This document shows, one piece after another, positions 52,454-61,249 of a stretch of DNA of 64,000 nucleotides (position 1 is its first letter; each line of letters begins with the position of its first letter). This DNA is from an uncultured Candidatus Melainabacteria bacterium. GTDB lineage: Bacteria; Cyanobacteriota; Vampirovibrionia; Gastranaerophilales; Gastranaerophilaceae. Location of the stretch: assembly GCA_934718275.1 (NCBI GenBank), contig CAKUZD010000002.1, positions 248,001-312,000 on the forward strand. The letters run 5' to 3'. The notes beneath the pieces are model-generated. The model had not been told where the DNA came from, did not search any database, and saw only the letters and a program-made list of their open reading frames with translations. The position numbers were made by a program, and so were the translations under genes.

Positions 52454-53164
52454 GTGGAAAAATATAATATATATCTAAAGAAATTTCAAGTAGCGGTTGC
52501 AATATTGGCGATTACTCTGCTTGTGTTTATTGGAATGATAGCCAAAACAATTCCATCAGTTAATAATATATTCGAAATACAGAATAATTATAAGTCACAG
52601 TCAGACGCATTAGCGGATGCAGAAAGAAAATTAGCTGAATTAAAAGCAGAGGCTTTAAAACAAGAATCTGAAGATGAAAGTATTTTTAGCATGTTTTTTA
52701 AACCTGTTAATAATGGTTTAGACACAGAAGCTGCTATTTCTGATGAATTTGGTGAAATTTTACAGTTGATAAGAGATAACAAAATTAAAGCTCGTTCTGT
52801 AAAATATGATTATGACCCTCAAGATGATAATTTTGTAAAAAATGTGGGAAGTAAATACCATGTGTGCCGTGTGACGGCTGAAATGATTGCAAGTTATGCA
52901 AACTTTGCGGGATTTTTGAGAGAATTGTATAAGCATGAACATTTTCTCGATATTTCAAGTATCGAAATTGTGCCTTATCAAAAAAATAAGAGAATTTTGT
53001 TAATTAATTTACAATTCAAGTTGTATGCGCAGAAAGATGCAGAATCTGCAGCAGCAGAAGCAGCAGAAGCAGCAGCAAATCCTGCTCAACAACCTACTGA
53101 AGGTTCTACTCCACCTTCTCCACAGCCGACAAATGGTAGTGGTTCGCCTGAAGCAGGTGAGTAG
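52454..53164 (+). CDS. PilO-like pilus assembly protein
   Basis: A 236-residue protein: short cytosolic start, one transmembrane helix (AVAILAITLLVFIGMIAKTI), a coiled coil (QSDALADAERKLAELKAEAL), then a periplasmic domain (RVTAEMIASYANFAGFLREL, HFLDISSIEIVPYQKNKRIL) with the ferredoxin-like PilO/GspM pattern. The C-terminus is an Ala/Pro-rich tail. The GTG start follows AGGAGAG. Together with the upstream gene it forms the inner-membrane alignment complex that would assemble pilins such as those at 3653, 46253 and 47180. Confidence 0.75.
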   Translation: MEKYNIYLKKFQVAVAILAITLLVFIGMIAKTIPSVNNIFEIQNNYKSQSDALADAERKLAELKAEALKQESEDESIFSMFFKPVNNGLDTEAAISDEFGEILQLIRDNKIKARSVKYDYDPQDDNFVKNVGSKYHVCRVTAEMIASYANFAGFLRELYKHEHFLDISSIEIVPYQKNKRILLINLQFKLYAQKDAESAAAEAAEAAANPAQQPTEGSTPPSPQPTNGSGSPEAGE

Positions 53165-53186
53165 TTTTTTAGTTTGGCTTTAAAAT

Positions 53187-54044
53187 TTATTCAAATAATT
53201 CGTAATTAATTCCGAAAAGTTTTTCGGAATTTTTTACGCATGTAGCGCAGTAAGGGCTTTCGAGAGTGTTGTGTCTTGCATAATCACTGAATTCAGAACC
53301 GCACCTGCCTCTATGATCATTTGCAAGAAACGGGCAACTGTATACCCCTTTGGTTGTTAAGATACGTCCATATTCGCAGTCTAAGTTGTTGTATTTTAAG
53401 TTTAAATCAAATTCTGGTGGATTTTTTTGGTCATGATATAAATTTATTTGAAAATTATTATTTGTAACGTGAAAATTAACTTTTTTACAAATTTCTTTGA
53501 ATTGTGCCAATAAAATTTTTGTATCTTCTTTGTAATAATTAGTAATACATAAAATTGGGTTGAAACCATATTTTACAAGACTTTTTATTGCATGAAGAAC
53601 TTGTCTGTATGCTCCGCGTCCTCTAATATCGTCATTTTTTACTTCATCATAATGGTCAATGCTTAATTTGAAAATTATTTCAAAATCACTTTCATCTTCG
53701 ACTCGTTTTAGAAAACGGACTTTTTTCTCATTAATAAATGTACTGTTTGTGAATATACAAACATTTGAACGTTTTAGGCACATTCGTAATATAGTGTTAA
53801 AGTCAGGATGTGTCATTGGTTCTGCACCGGTTAGGTATATACATTTTATTTTTTCATTTTTTGTATCTGTTAGTGCTTTTTTTATTGTATCAACTGGAAT
53901 AAAATCTTTTACATTTTTGTTTAGCGGAAAATCAATGTAACAATGCTTGCAGCGTTGATTGCAGTTTTTGGAAGTTAGTTCAATAAATAGATTATTTAAC
54001 TCTTTAAGTTGGCATACGTGTGTTTGAAAAATAGCATTAGTCAT
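53187..54044 (-). CDS. Radical SAM protein with SPASM-like C-terminus
   Basis: A 285-residue radical SAM enzyme. The cluster motif CNQRCKHCYIDFP (CxxxCxxC) lies near residue 28, followed by IYLTGAEPMTHPDF (the GGEP-type motif as TGAEP). The C-terminal part has extra cysteines (CEYGR, CPFLANDHRGRCGS, CATCVKN), resembling a SPASM or twitch auxiliary cluster domain. Such enzymes modify peptides or mature enzymes. No precursor peptide gene is obvious nearby; a 104-residue protein of unknown function lies upstream. GGAGTT precedes the ATG. Confidence 0.85.
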   Translation of the reverse strand: MTNAIFQTHVCQLKELNNLFIELTSKNCNQRCKHCYIDFPLNKNVKDFIPVDTIKKALTDTKNEKIKCIYLTGAEPMTHPDFNTILRMCLKRSNVCIFTNSTFINEKKVRFLKRVEDESDFEIIFKLSIDHYDEVKNDDIRGRGAYRQVLHAIKSLVKYGFNPILCITNYYKEDTKILLAQFKEICKKVNFHVTNNNFQINLYHDQKNPPEFDLNLKYNNLDCEYGRILTTKGVYSCPFLANDHRGRCGSEFSDYARHNTLESPYCATCVKNSEKLFGINYELFE

Positions 54045-54118
54045 AAAATTTTAACTCCTTTTTTATTTAAGATTATTGTATTTTCTAAAAAAGGTAATTA
54101 AATTCTCTAACAGGGCAA

Positions 54119-54433
54119 TTATTTATTAAAATCATTTGCTTTTTTGTTTTCAAGCCACTTGCTCATTACATAATGTTCATAGCTTAGTGCGTAATTGTAG
54201 AGCGCATTTATCAGGACTCTACCACTTTCGGATTTGCCTACTATTAAAAAATCATTTGATTTGTTTTTCGCCAACATGATTTCTTGATGCACAATTTTAT
54301 CGACATTATTTTTTGGATTTTTATTAATAACAAGTTCAATCCAATCACAAAGAATTTTTGTGCCGGTTGTTTTGTTTGATGTAATATCGTCATTTTTTGA
54401 TTGTATGTATTTTGAAAATTCGTTAAGTATCAT
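54119..54433 (-). CDS. Unknown 104-residue protein
   Basis: A small soluble protein, MILNEFSKYIQSKNDD at the start and ALYNYALSYEHYVMSKWLEN near the end, probably all helical. No domain is recognised. It lies 14 bases after comF and 74 bases before the radical SAM gene, so it may belong to either unit. The Shine-Dalgarno is weak. Confidence 0.55.
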   Translation of the reverse strand: MILNEFSKYIQSKNDDITSNKTTGTKILCDWIELVINKNPKNNVDKIVHQEIMLAKNKSNDFLIVGKSESGRVLINALYNYALSYEHYVMSKWLENKKANDFNK

Positions 54434-54447
54434 TTTTTTCTCGGTAA

Positions 54448-55092
54448 TTATTCAAATGGTGTTGTCGCTGCAAAGCAAATTATGTCGTTAATATCATTTT
54501 TCGCAAATTCTTTTATCATTTCTTCAAAAGTGGAACCTGTTGTGCAAATGTCGTCTATTAACAATAAAGTTTTGCCGTGAAAGTTTGTTTTATCAACTTT
54601 GAATGCCCCATGCAAATTTTCTATTCGCTCATTCCGTTTTAATTTGTATTGAGGTTTGGTATCTTTAATTCGTTTGATAAGGTTTGTGTTAAGAGTATTT
54701 GAAGTTAATCTTGCAAATTCTTCTCCTACTAAGTTCATGTGGTTATATTTTCGTTTTTTTTCTCGTTTTGGGTAAATTGGGACAGGTATGATTTCAAAAT
54801 CTGTTTCATTAAAAATTTCTGAAAAATATTCAGCCATAAATTTCGCAAGATAGTAAGCCAAATCTCTTTGGTTATGGTATTTTAGGCCTCGAATAAGTTT
54901 TTGTAAATTTTTTGAATAAACGCCCGCACAGTATACCTTTTTGCCTTCTACTATTCTGTTAATTTGAATTGGAAGAAAATCCATGTCATCATAACATTTT
55001 GAACACATTTTGACAGCTTCATTTGAGCTTTTGCAAAAATAACATTTCTTTTTATAAATCCAATCCAATAAAGATAACATTTTCTGTAGCAT
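54448..55092 (-). CDS. comF: ComF-family phosphoribosyltransferase-like protein
   Basis: A 214-residue ComF homologue. The N-terminal zinc finger is CYFCKSSNEAVKMCSKCYDD, and the C-terminal phosphoribosyltransferase domain carries LLLIDDICTTGSTFEEMIKE (PRPP loop) and FEIIPVPIYPKREKKRKYNH. ComF proteins take part in DNA uptake during natural transformation, which in diderms works with type IV pili such as those encoded here; a competence role is inference. ATG 55092 is the start: TATAAT (55104-55099) ends six bases before it and no Shine-Dalgarno is present. The longer frame to 55116 would start before the promoter box. Confidence 0.9.
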   Translation of the reverse strand: MLQKMLSLLDWIYKKKCYFCKSSNEAVKMCSKCYDDMDFLPIQINRIVEGKKVYCAGVYSKNLQKLIRGLKYHNQRDLAYYLAKFMAEYFSEIFNETDFEIIPVPIYPKREKKRKYNHMNLVGEEFARLTSNTLNTNLIKRIKDTKPQYKLKRNERIENLHGAFKVDKTNFHGKTLLLIDDICTTGSTFEEMIKEFAKNDINDIICFAATTPFE

Positions 55093-55135
55093 AATTGGAT
55101 TATAACATAAAGCCAATTGAAATATTTGTTAGGTT

Positions 55136-56407
55136 TTATAATGGTAGTTTTATGCAAAATTCGGTTTTTACATTTTCTTCGCTATTTACTGTGATTTCAC
55201 CACCGTGAGATTTTATTATCTGTTGAGATAAATACAAACCCAGGCCTGTACCTATTTTACGGAATTTTTTTGCCGCGGAATAGTATTTGTTAAATATTAA
55301 TTTAACTTCTTTGGGTGGAATTCCTTGTCCGTAATCAATAACTGAAATTGTTATATAACCCGGGATTTCTCCGGTTTTTATATCTATCCTATCTTTTGTA
55401 TTGCTATGAGAAATTGCATTTGAAATTAAATTTTTTATAACTCTCTCTAATTGTAATGGATCTGCAGTAACTTTAATATCCCTTGAATGGGTAAAATATA
55501 TAGTTATTCCGGAACTGTTTGCGATTGGTTGCGTGCTTTCAATAATGTTAGAAATGAAGCTATTTAGCATTATATTTTCTTTTAGTAGTTTAATTCCTGT
55601 TTCTTTAATTTTATATGTTTCAAGAATGATTTGAACGAGTTCAACCAACTCTTGATTTGATTTTTTCATGTTAAGAAGCGCTACTTCTTGTTTTTCTGTA
55701 ATTTCTCCAAAAGTACCATTCAGCAAAAAGTTGATTATATTCGACTCTGCAACTATTGGGACTTTAAGGTCATGGGTTAATGTTGCAACGAAATCTTCTT
55801 TAAGTGTTTCTATTTCTCTTTCATTTGTGACATCTTTAATTAATATTACATATCTTTTTTTGTCGTCATCAAGAGAAAGTTTTATTGTATGCATTATAAA
55901 ATTATTAGTTGGTGTATGTTTTATGAAAACATCTTTATTTTTTGTTCGTTCTATTGGCGTATCATCACTAATTTGTATGTATTCAAATATGTTAGAACCT
56001 ATAACTTCTTGCCCTTTTGTTCCAAACCATTCTATAATTTGGGGGGTTGCTCTTAGTATATTATGTTTGTCATTAATGATTAAAATTCCGTCAGATAAAG
56101 AGTTTATAACAGATTCTAATAATTTGTTTTGGCGCATTAATTCATTTTGGTATTCTACAATCATTTTTTCTCTATCATTTAGGGTTTCGACCATTCTGTT
56201 GATACTATCGGTAACATTTTGGTATGTCGGATGATTTATTTCTTCGATTTTTGTTGATAAATTCCCATAACGAACAGAATTTACGGTATTCGTAACCATG
56301 CCCAAATAGTCATTAATTTTTGACCATCGTTTGTTGGTTTGTTTGGTGATTAAAAATAAGATAATGAAAACTAATATAATACTCAAATTTAATAAATACC
56401 AAAGCAT
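55136..56407 (-). CDS. Membrane sensor histidine kinase (HAMP-like, PAS, HisKA, HATPase)
   Basis: A 423-residue kinase. One N-terminal transmembrane helix (LLNLSIILVFIILFLI) with almost nothing outside the membrane is followed by a HAMP-like linker (residues about 25-80) and a PAS domain (about 95-200, INSLSDGILIINDKHNILRA). The phosphoacceptor box is LTHDLKVPI. The catalytic domain has NLISNAISHSN (N box), VIDYGQGIPPKEV (G1) and GTGLGLYLSQQIIKSHGGE (G2). It probably senses an internal signal through PAS. The response regulator is not adjacent. ATG 56407 follows GAGGGGAAA; the frame to 56578 is not supported. Confidence 0.92.
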   Translation of the reverse strand: MLWYLLNLSIILVFIILFLITKQTNKRWSKINDYLGMVTNTVNSVRYGNLSTKIEEINHPTYQNVTDSINRMVETLNDREKMIVEYQNELMRQNKLLESVINSLSDGILIINDKHNILRATPQIIEWFGTKGQEVIGSNIFEYIQISDDTPIERTKNKDVFIKHTPTNNFIMHTIKLSLDDDKKRYVILIKDVTNEREIETLKEDFVATLTHDLKVPIVAESNIINFLLNGTFGEITEKQEVALLNMKKSNQELVELVQIILETYKIKETGIKLLKENIMLNSFISNIIESTQPIANSSGITIYFTHSRDIKVTADPLQLERVIKNLISNAISHSNTKDRIDIKTGEIPGYITISVIDYGQGIPPKEVKLIFNKYYSAAKKFRKIGTGLGLYLSQQIIKSHGGEITVNSEENVKTEFCIKLPL

Positions 56408-56462
56408 GTGTTTTTCCCCTCTCTTTATGGTACAATTATAGCAGATAAGGGGCGTTTTGTAT

Positions 56463-56939
56463 ATGTTAAATTTGCCAAAAACGATTAAAATGGTTATAAC
56501 CGATTTTGATGGAGTAGTTACTGATAATTGTGTATATATTTCTGATAACGGTAATATTTCAAGGCGTTTAAACTTCAAAGATGTGATGGCTTTTTCTATC
56601 TTACGTAAAAATAATTATATGATGGGAATTATTTCAGGTGAGGGAAACGCGGCTATAGAGATGCTTGCAAAAAAATTCTTAATAGAAGAAATTCATCAAA
56701 ATATTCGTATAAAAATTGATGTATTAAAAAAAATAGTTGAAAAATATAATTTGTCTAAAGAAGAATTTGTTTATATTGGAGATGATATAAATGATTTTGA
56801 ATGTTTGAATTTTGCAAAATATAAAATTACTGTCCCACATGCAGTTGAAAAAATTAAGTCCGTAGATGGTATTCAGATTACCGAAAATGCTGCGGGTAAT
56901 GGAGCGTTTAGAGAGGTAGCAGATTGTCTGGTTGGCTAG
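56463..56939 (+). CDS. KdsC-like HAD phosphatase
   Basis: A 158-residue HAD-family phosphatase of the KdsC/YrbI type (KDO-8-phosphate phosphatase and relatives acting on nonulosonic acid phosphates). Motif I is MVITDFDGVVTDNCVYIS, motif II lies near MGIISGEGNAA, and motif III is YIGDDINDFECLNFA. It has no cap domain, as in KdsC tetramers. The substrate is unproven: KDO or another nine-carbon surface sugar. ATG 56463 follows AAGGGG; the TTG at 56457 is too close. It is divergent from the histidine kinase and overlaps the next gene. Confidence 0.82.
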   Translation: MLNLPKTIKMVITDFDGVVTDNCVYISDNGNISRRLNFKDVMAFSILRKNNYMMGIISGEGNAAIEMLAKKFLIEEIHQNIRIKIDVLKKIVEKYNLSKEEFVYIGDDINDFECLNFAKYKITVPHAVEKIKSVDGIQITENAAGNGAFREVADCLVG

Positions 56940-58426
56940 AAAATATTTTTGAAAAAGTAAAATCATTGAACACTTCTATTGATAAGTATAAGGAGGAAAC
57001 GGTAATACAATCGTTGCCTTCGTACACTTTTGTAAATAGAGCAAAGGTGCTTATAGAAAAAGGGAAATTTGATGAAGCAGAAGGTATTTTGTTAAAAGCT
57101 TTAGAACTTCCGCAAAAAGATGCGCTTGTATATAAATATCTTGGTGCAATTTATGAAAAACAAGGAAAGCATGACAAGTGTGTTGAGGCTTATCAAACAT
57201 CTGCAGAGCTTAATCCGCAAGATAAAAATGTTTGGCAGAGGCTTGGTTTTGCGCTTGTGACTATCGGGAAGTATGAAAATGCTGTTAAAGCTTTTGATAA
57301 TTCTAATAAGGTTCAGCCGGCAAATAGTGATACATTTACAGGTTGGGGCATGGCTTTAATGAAACAGGGGAAATTTGCAGAGGCTCAAGGCAAATTTATG
57401 GATGCTACAAGGTTTAATAAATACAATTTTACCGCTGTTTTTCTTGGTGCGGTTATGGATATTAAACTTGGAATGTATGATAAAGCTGAAATGAAACTTT
57501 CTTTTCTTGCCAATGTTTGTCCGAATGCTAATAATACATTTGAATTTGCAAGATTGAAGGCTCTTAAAGATGATTTAGAAAGTGCTATTCATTATGCGAA
57601 GAAGTCAATTGATTTTAATAAAAAGATGCTTCCCGCATATATTCTTTTGGGACAAGTTTATACTGAAAAATTTGATTTTGAAAATATGATAAAGATATTT
57701 GAGGATGCAGAAAAAATGGAATTAGCATGCTCTGCTCTGTATTATGAATGGGGAAAAAGTCTAGAGAAATTCAATATGCTGGATGAAGCTAAAGTCAGAT
57801 TGTTACAAGCTTTAGAACAAGATAATGAAAGCATGGAAATTAGAGCATACTTAGGTTTGTGTTGTGCAGAACGGAATGAAACAGAAGAAGCCAAGAAGTT
57901 TTTGGAAAAAGTAATAGAACATGATACTTCTCAAAACAAAGTTGCTCAACAAGCTTTGGCTATTATTAATTATGAAGCAGGTGATTTGTCTAAAGCGATG
58001 GAATACTTTAGGACAGATGACGAAAATTCTGTTAATGTTTATTACTTGGCTAAGTGTTATGAACAACAAAATAATGATACAAAAGTTAAAGATTGTTACG
58101 AAGCTGCAATACGCTTAAATCCATATTATGCAAAAGCTTTTGTTGATTATTCGAAGTATTTAATCTCTAAAAATGAGTATTCGGAAGCTCAGAGAAAACT
58201 TCGTAAGGCGTTAAAGAATTTGCCTAAAAATGTTTTATTGTTAAATTTAATGTTTTATGTAAGTTATATACTTGTCAAAGATAACGTTTGTGAATATAAT
58301 GTAAAAGAAACAATTTCGTTTGCGAATACTATAGAAGAAATAGCTCCGGAGTTGTTCGAGTACCCTGAGCAAAAGCAAGAATTAGAAAAGCTTTTGACAG
58401 ATTTTCAGAAAGAGAATAAGTTTTGA
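56924..58426 (+). CDS. TPR-repeat protein
   Basis: A 500-residue soluble protein built mostly of tetratricopeptide repeats (AEGILLKALELPQKDALVYK, CVEAYQTSAELNPQDKNVWQ, EAKVRLLQALEQDNESMEIR, KDCYEAAIRLNPYYAKAFVD), about ten or more units. It is a protein-interaction scaffold; the partner is unknown. The likely start is TTG 56924, preceded by GAGAGGTAG and lying inside the end of the KdsC-like gene. Its stop overlaps the lysC start, so the three genes are translationally coupled. Confidence 0.85.
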   Translation: MSGWLENIFEKVKSLNTSIDKYKEETVIQSLPSYTFVNRAKVLIEKGKFDEAEGILLKALELPQKDALVYKYLGAIYEKQGKHDKCVEAYQTSAELNPQDKNVWQRLGFALVTIGKYENAVKAFDNSNKVQPANSDTFTGWGMALMKQGKFAEAQGKFMDATRFNKYNFTAVFLGAVMDIKLGMYDKAEMKLSFLANVCPNANNTFEFARLKALKDDLESAIHYAKKSIDFNKKMLPAYILLGQVYTEKFDFENMIKIFEDAEKMELACSALYYEWGKSLEKFNMLDEAKVRLLQALEQDNESMEIRAYLGLCCAERNETEEAKKFLEKVIEHDTSQNKVAQQALAIINYEAGDLSKAMEYFRTDDENSVNVYYLAKCYEQQNNDTKVKDCYEAAIRLNPYYAKAFVDYSKYLISKNEYSEAQRKLRKALKNLPKNVLLLNLMFYVSYILVKDNVCEYNVKETISFANTIEEIAPELFEYPEQKQELEKLLTDFQKENKF

Positions 58427-59691
58427 GAAAAATTATTGTTCAAAAATTCGGTGGGACATCAGTTGCCGATACAGAAAAAATTAAAAATGTCGCAAAAGTT
58501 GTTATTAAAGAAAAGGAAAATGGAAATGATGTTGTAGTTGTAGTTTCAGCTATGGGACATACCACGGATTATCTTGTAAAAATGGCAAAAGAGCTTTGTA
58601 CAAACCCTTCAGGTAGAGAAATGGATATGCTTTTATCTACAGGAGAGGGTGTTTCTATCGCTTTGCTTGCTATGGCTATTCAAGCACAAGGTTATGAGGC
58701 TGTAAGCTTTAATGCTATGCAAGTTGGGATTATGACGGAAAATGTGCATTCAAAAGCCAGAATTATAGATATTAAAACTGAAAAACTTAAAGAAAATTTA
58801 AGGCAGGGTAAAATTATTGTTGTTGCCGGTTTTCAGGGCGTAACGGAAGATGGTGAAATTACAACATTGGGCAGAGGCGGTTCTGATACGTCTGCAGTAG
58901 CTTTGGCTGCTGCATTAAATGCAGAAAGATGTGATATTTATACAGATGTAGAAGGTGTTTACACTACAGACCCGAGAGTTGTTCCCAATGCTTCAAGGTT
59001 GGATGAAATATCTTATGAAGAAATGCTTGAATTGGCTCATGCAGGTGCAAACGTTTTGCATCCGAGAAGTGTTGAAACAGCAAAACAGTTTAATGTTCCA
59101 ATGCGAGTAAGAAGTAGTTTTAAGCTAGATAATTTAGGTACTTTAATATTAGGAGTTGAAAAAATGGAAATATATAAACCCGTAACCGGTGTCGCAGCAG
59201 ATTTGTCTCAGGCTAGAATAGTTGTTTGTGATGTTCCTGATAAACCGGGGGTTGCCGGTAAGATTTTTAGCAGACTTGCCAAAGAGGGTATTTCTGTTGA
59301 CATGATTATTCAGTCTTATGCACGAAAAATATCCAATACTAATGATATTGCATTTACTATTGATTCTTCGGATTTGCCTAAAACAGTTGATGCTTTAGAA
59401 GCATTGAAGTCAGAAATCGGGGCTACAGGTGATATTCAGGTTGACGAGAATATTGCAAAAGTTTCAATTGTTGGAGCAGGCATGATTGACAGACCCGGTG
59501 TTGCATCAGCTATGTTTGAAACTCTTGCAGATAATAATATTAATATAAGGATGATATCAACAAGTGAAATTAAAATAAGTTGTCTTGTTGATAAGGATGA
59601 TGCTTCAAAGGCAGTAAAAGCTTTGCATAAGGTTTTTGAATTGGAAAGCAGTGAAATTGCGGAAGTTAAAGGCGATTTGCCGAATATTTAA
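58423..59691 (+). CDS. lysC: Aspartokinase
   Basis: Phosphorylates aspartate at the head of lysine, threonine and methionine synthesis. The 422-residue protein begins IIVQKFGGTSVADTEKIKNV and has VVVVSAMGHTTDYLV, LLSTGEGVSIALLAMAI, VVAGFQGVTEDGEITTLGRG, DIYTDVEGVYTTDPRVVPNA and MLELAHAGANVLHPRSVE. Two ACT domains (about 265-335 and 345-415) should bind feedback amino acids. It starts at a TTG inside TTGA, overlapping the stop of the TPR gene. A hairpin followed by T ends the unit. Confidence 0.95.
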   Translation: MRKIIVQKFGGTSVADTEKIKNVAKVVIKEKENGNDVVVVVSAMGHTTDYLVKMAKELCTNPSGREMDMLLSTGEGVSIALLAMAIQAQGYEAVSFNAMQVGIMTENVHSKARIIDIKTEKLKENLRQGKIIVVAGFQGVTEDGEITTLGRGGSDTSAVALAAALNAERCDIYTDVEGVYTTDPRVVPNASRLDEISYEEMLELAHAGANVLHPRSVETAKQFNVPMRVRSSFKLDNLGTLILGVEKMEIYKPVTGVAADLSQARIVVCDVPDKPGVAGKIFSRLAKEGISVDMIIQSYARKISNTNDIAFTIDSSDLPKTVDALEALKSEIGATGDIQVDENIAKVSIVGAGMIDRPGVASAMFETLADNNINIRMISTSEIKISCLVDKDDASKAVKALHKVFELESSEIAEVKGDLPNI

Positions 59692-59722
59692 TTTCTGAAA
59701 AAATAATTTTTTTAAATTTAGT

Positions 59723-59752
59723 GGCGGGGTGTGTACTCCGCCCTATTTTTTT
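59723..59752 (+). terminator. Terminator of lysC
   Basis: GGCGG / CCGCC stem with a GGTGTGTACT loop, then CTATTTTTTT. The hairpin resembles the GGCGG..CCGCC module of the repeat islands. Confidence 0.7.
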
Positions 59753-60008
59753 ATATTGAATATTAAAATTTATGTTTTCTGCCTTATTGGGTGAAAGTTA
59801 GAGTGGGTAAGTTATTTTTTTTATTTCCCCTTGTGGAAAGAAGGTTGTGTTGATGGGTAAAAATTGGTTATACTATATTCTACGCGGATTGCAGGTGTTT
59901 TTTTATGTAATAAAATCTTCCAAAATTATCCACTCGCTCTAGTTATTAATGATTTATATGTGTGTGTGGGGATGTAATGCCGACATGCGTGTGATGATAT
60001 TTTAATTG
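59753..60008. other. Gene-free stretch after lysC
   Basis: AT-rich sequence with short GT-rich and T-rich runs. No reading frame with a ribosome site, no full copy of the repeat modules and no RNA gene is seen. Confidence 0.5.
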
Positions 60009-60041
60009 CAAAAAAAAGAGCCCAAAAGTATTGGGCTCATT
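60009..60041 (-). terminator. Minus-strand terminator with no obvious gene upstream
   Basis: GAGCCCA / TGGGCTC hairpin followed on the minus strand by eight T. It would end a minus-strand transcript from 60042-60300, where no supported gene is seen. The 60042-60300 stretch is AT-rich. Confidence 0.7.
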
Positions 60042-60302
60042 GGAATTAAGAATAGCTGGAAGTATGAAAAAGATTTAATAATTATATTTAACAGAATAAG
60101 TGTTATTTGTACAATTACCCAGTTCGGTAGTATACAAAAACCATGTAGATAATGTAAAATTATACAATATTGGGCATGCAAATAAATTGAAAAATAACAA
60201 TAAAAGTAATAACAAGCTAATAAGTGCACAATATACACTTTATCCTGAAAGTATTGGTATTATTGAGAAAGAAGGAGGCTTAACAAAACTTTATGGTAGG
60301 GG

Positions 60303-60331
60303 TTGACAAATAAATCAATATAGTTTATAGT
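60303..60331 (+). promoter_or_regulatory. Strong consensus promoter for the gene at 60395
   Basis: TTGACA (60303-60308), a 17-base spacer and TATAGT (60326-60331). The 55-60 base leader holds an AAGTGTT-AACAA-AACACTT hairpin and GAGAGGAGG. Confidence 0.8.
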
Positions 60332-60394
60332 AAAAGTGTTAAAAGAAGTGTTAACAAAACACTTAATAACAAAACCTCAGAGAGGAGGAATAAA

Positions 60395-60682
60395 ATGATA
60401 ACTATAAATCCAATTAAATTTAATAAAATAAAACCGATTTCTTTTGGTGAAGGAAATCTTAATAATATAACCCCGAGTGTAGCTATATTATCGCTACAAA
60501 ATCCAAATGCGAAAATCAACTTTGAAAACGATTTAAATCGTACACAAAGAGCTGATATGGTTCAAAACCCAAACATGCTAAACGCTTTAGGCGCAAAGCT
60601 TCGCAAGACTTATAATATACTATTTTCACCTGACTACGACAGGGCAAGCGGAAGCTCTAAACACATCTCTTTCATGGGCTAG
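60395..60682 (+). CDS. Unknown 95-residue protein with ISFGEG / ISFMG motifs
   Basis: A small soluble protein with KIKPISFGEGNLNN near the start and KHISFMG at the very end, so the short S-F-x-G motif appears at both ends. The middle is polar with Asn and Arg (NPNAKINFENDLNRTQRADM). It has an unusually strong promoter and Shine-Dalgarno (AGAGGAGGAA), which suggests high expression. No family is recognised. Confidence 0.72.
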   Translation: MITINPIKFNKIKPISFGEGNLNNITPSVAILSLQNPNAKINFENDLNRTQRADMVQNPNMLNALGAKLRKTYNILFSPDYDRASGSSKHISFMG

Positions 60683-60777
60683 TTTTTGAACTTTGCTTCC
60701 TTATGTCGAATACCCCAAAGAAAACTTACATCATTGATTATAACCATGTTGCTAAGTAATTAATTTATAACTTGATT

Positions 60778-60806
60778 TATCCTTTCTGTATAAAGCAGAA
60801 AGGATA
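60778..60806 (+). promoter_or_regulatory. Hairpin that masks the rhodanese ribosome binding site
   Basis: TATCCTTTCTG / CAGAAAGGATA arms with a TATAAAG loop. The 3' arm contains AAAGGA, the Shine-Dalgarno eight bases before ATG 60813, so the folded mRNA would hide it. It is a weak terminator by its T content. Confidence 0.6.
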
Positions 60807-60812
60807 TTTCTT

Positions 60813-61202
60813 ATGAATGAAAAATTGCATGAATTACGTTTTAACAATGAAAAAGCTATATGTTTTTTCTCAAAATTGGCAGCATATACTGTTGGCCCTA
60901 TGGAATTGAAAGAATTACTTGATGAAAATAATGTCAAACTTATTGATGTTCGTTGTGTAGAGGATTATCAAACAGCTCATATTCCGACTGCAATTTCTAT
61001 TCCCAAATCGGAGCTTTCAAATAATTTAGATAAGCTTTCAAAAGACCAAATTAATATTGTATATTGTTATAATGAACAATGCAGGTTAGCCGTCAAAGCA
61101 GCGCTATTGCTAGCAGAATACGGATATCCGGTTATGATGTTATTGGGAGGTTTTCAAACGTGGGTTGAAGATTTTCGGTTTGCGACTGAAAGTAGTCAAT
61201 AA
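60813..61202 (+). CDS. Rhodanese-domain protein
   Basis: A 129-residue single-domain rhodanese. An N-terminal helix leads to MELKELLDENNVKLIDVRCV, then AHIPTAISIPKSEL, and the active-site loop IVYCYNEQCRLAVKAALLLA with a Cys-x5-Arg pattern (CYNEQCR). The C-terminal LLGGFQTWVEDF is also typical. It should carry persulfide sulfur on the first Cys of the loop; the acceptor is unknown. The ribosome site lies in a hairpin. A shared terminator separates it from the convergent gene. Confidence 0.9.
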   Translation: MNEKLHELRFNNEKAICFFSKLAAYTVGPMELKELLDENNVKLIDVRCVEDYQTAHIPTAISIPKSELSNNLDKLSKDQINIVYCYNEQCRLAVKAALLLAEYGYPVMMLLGGFQTWVEDFRFATESSQ

Positions 61203-61212
61203 ATTTATACTA

Positions 61213-61248
61213 AAAAGGCTATATTTTTTGTATAGCCTTTTGTTTTTA
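61213..61248. terminator. Bidirectional terminator
   Basis: Stem AAAGGCTATA / TATAGCCTTT with loop TTTTTTG, T-run on the plus side and A-run before it, between convergent genes. Confidence 0.88.
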
Positions 61249-61249
61249 T

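Noticed and set aside
60002..60306. Two frames of 78 and 68 codons on opposite strands before the 60395 gene
   Set aside because: The minus frame runs through a terminator hairpin, the plus frame has no ribosome site, and both are low-complexity AT-rich sequence.
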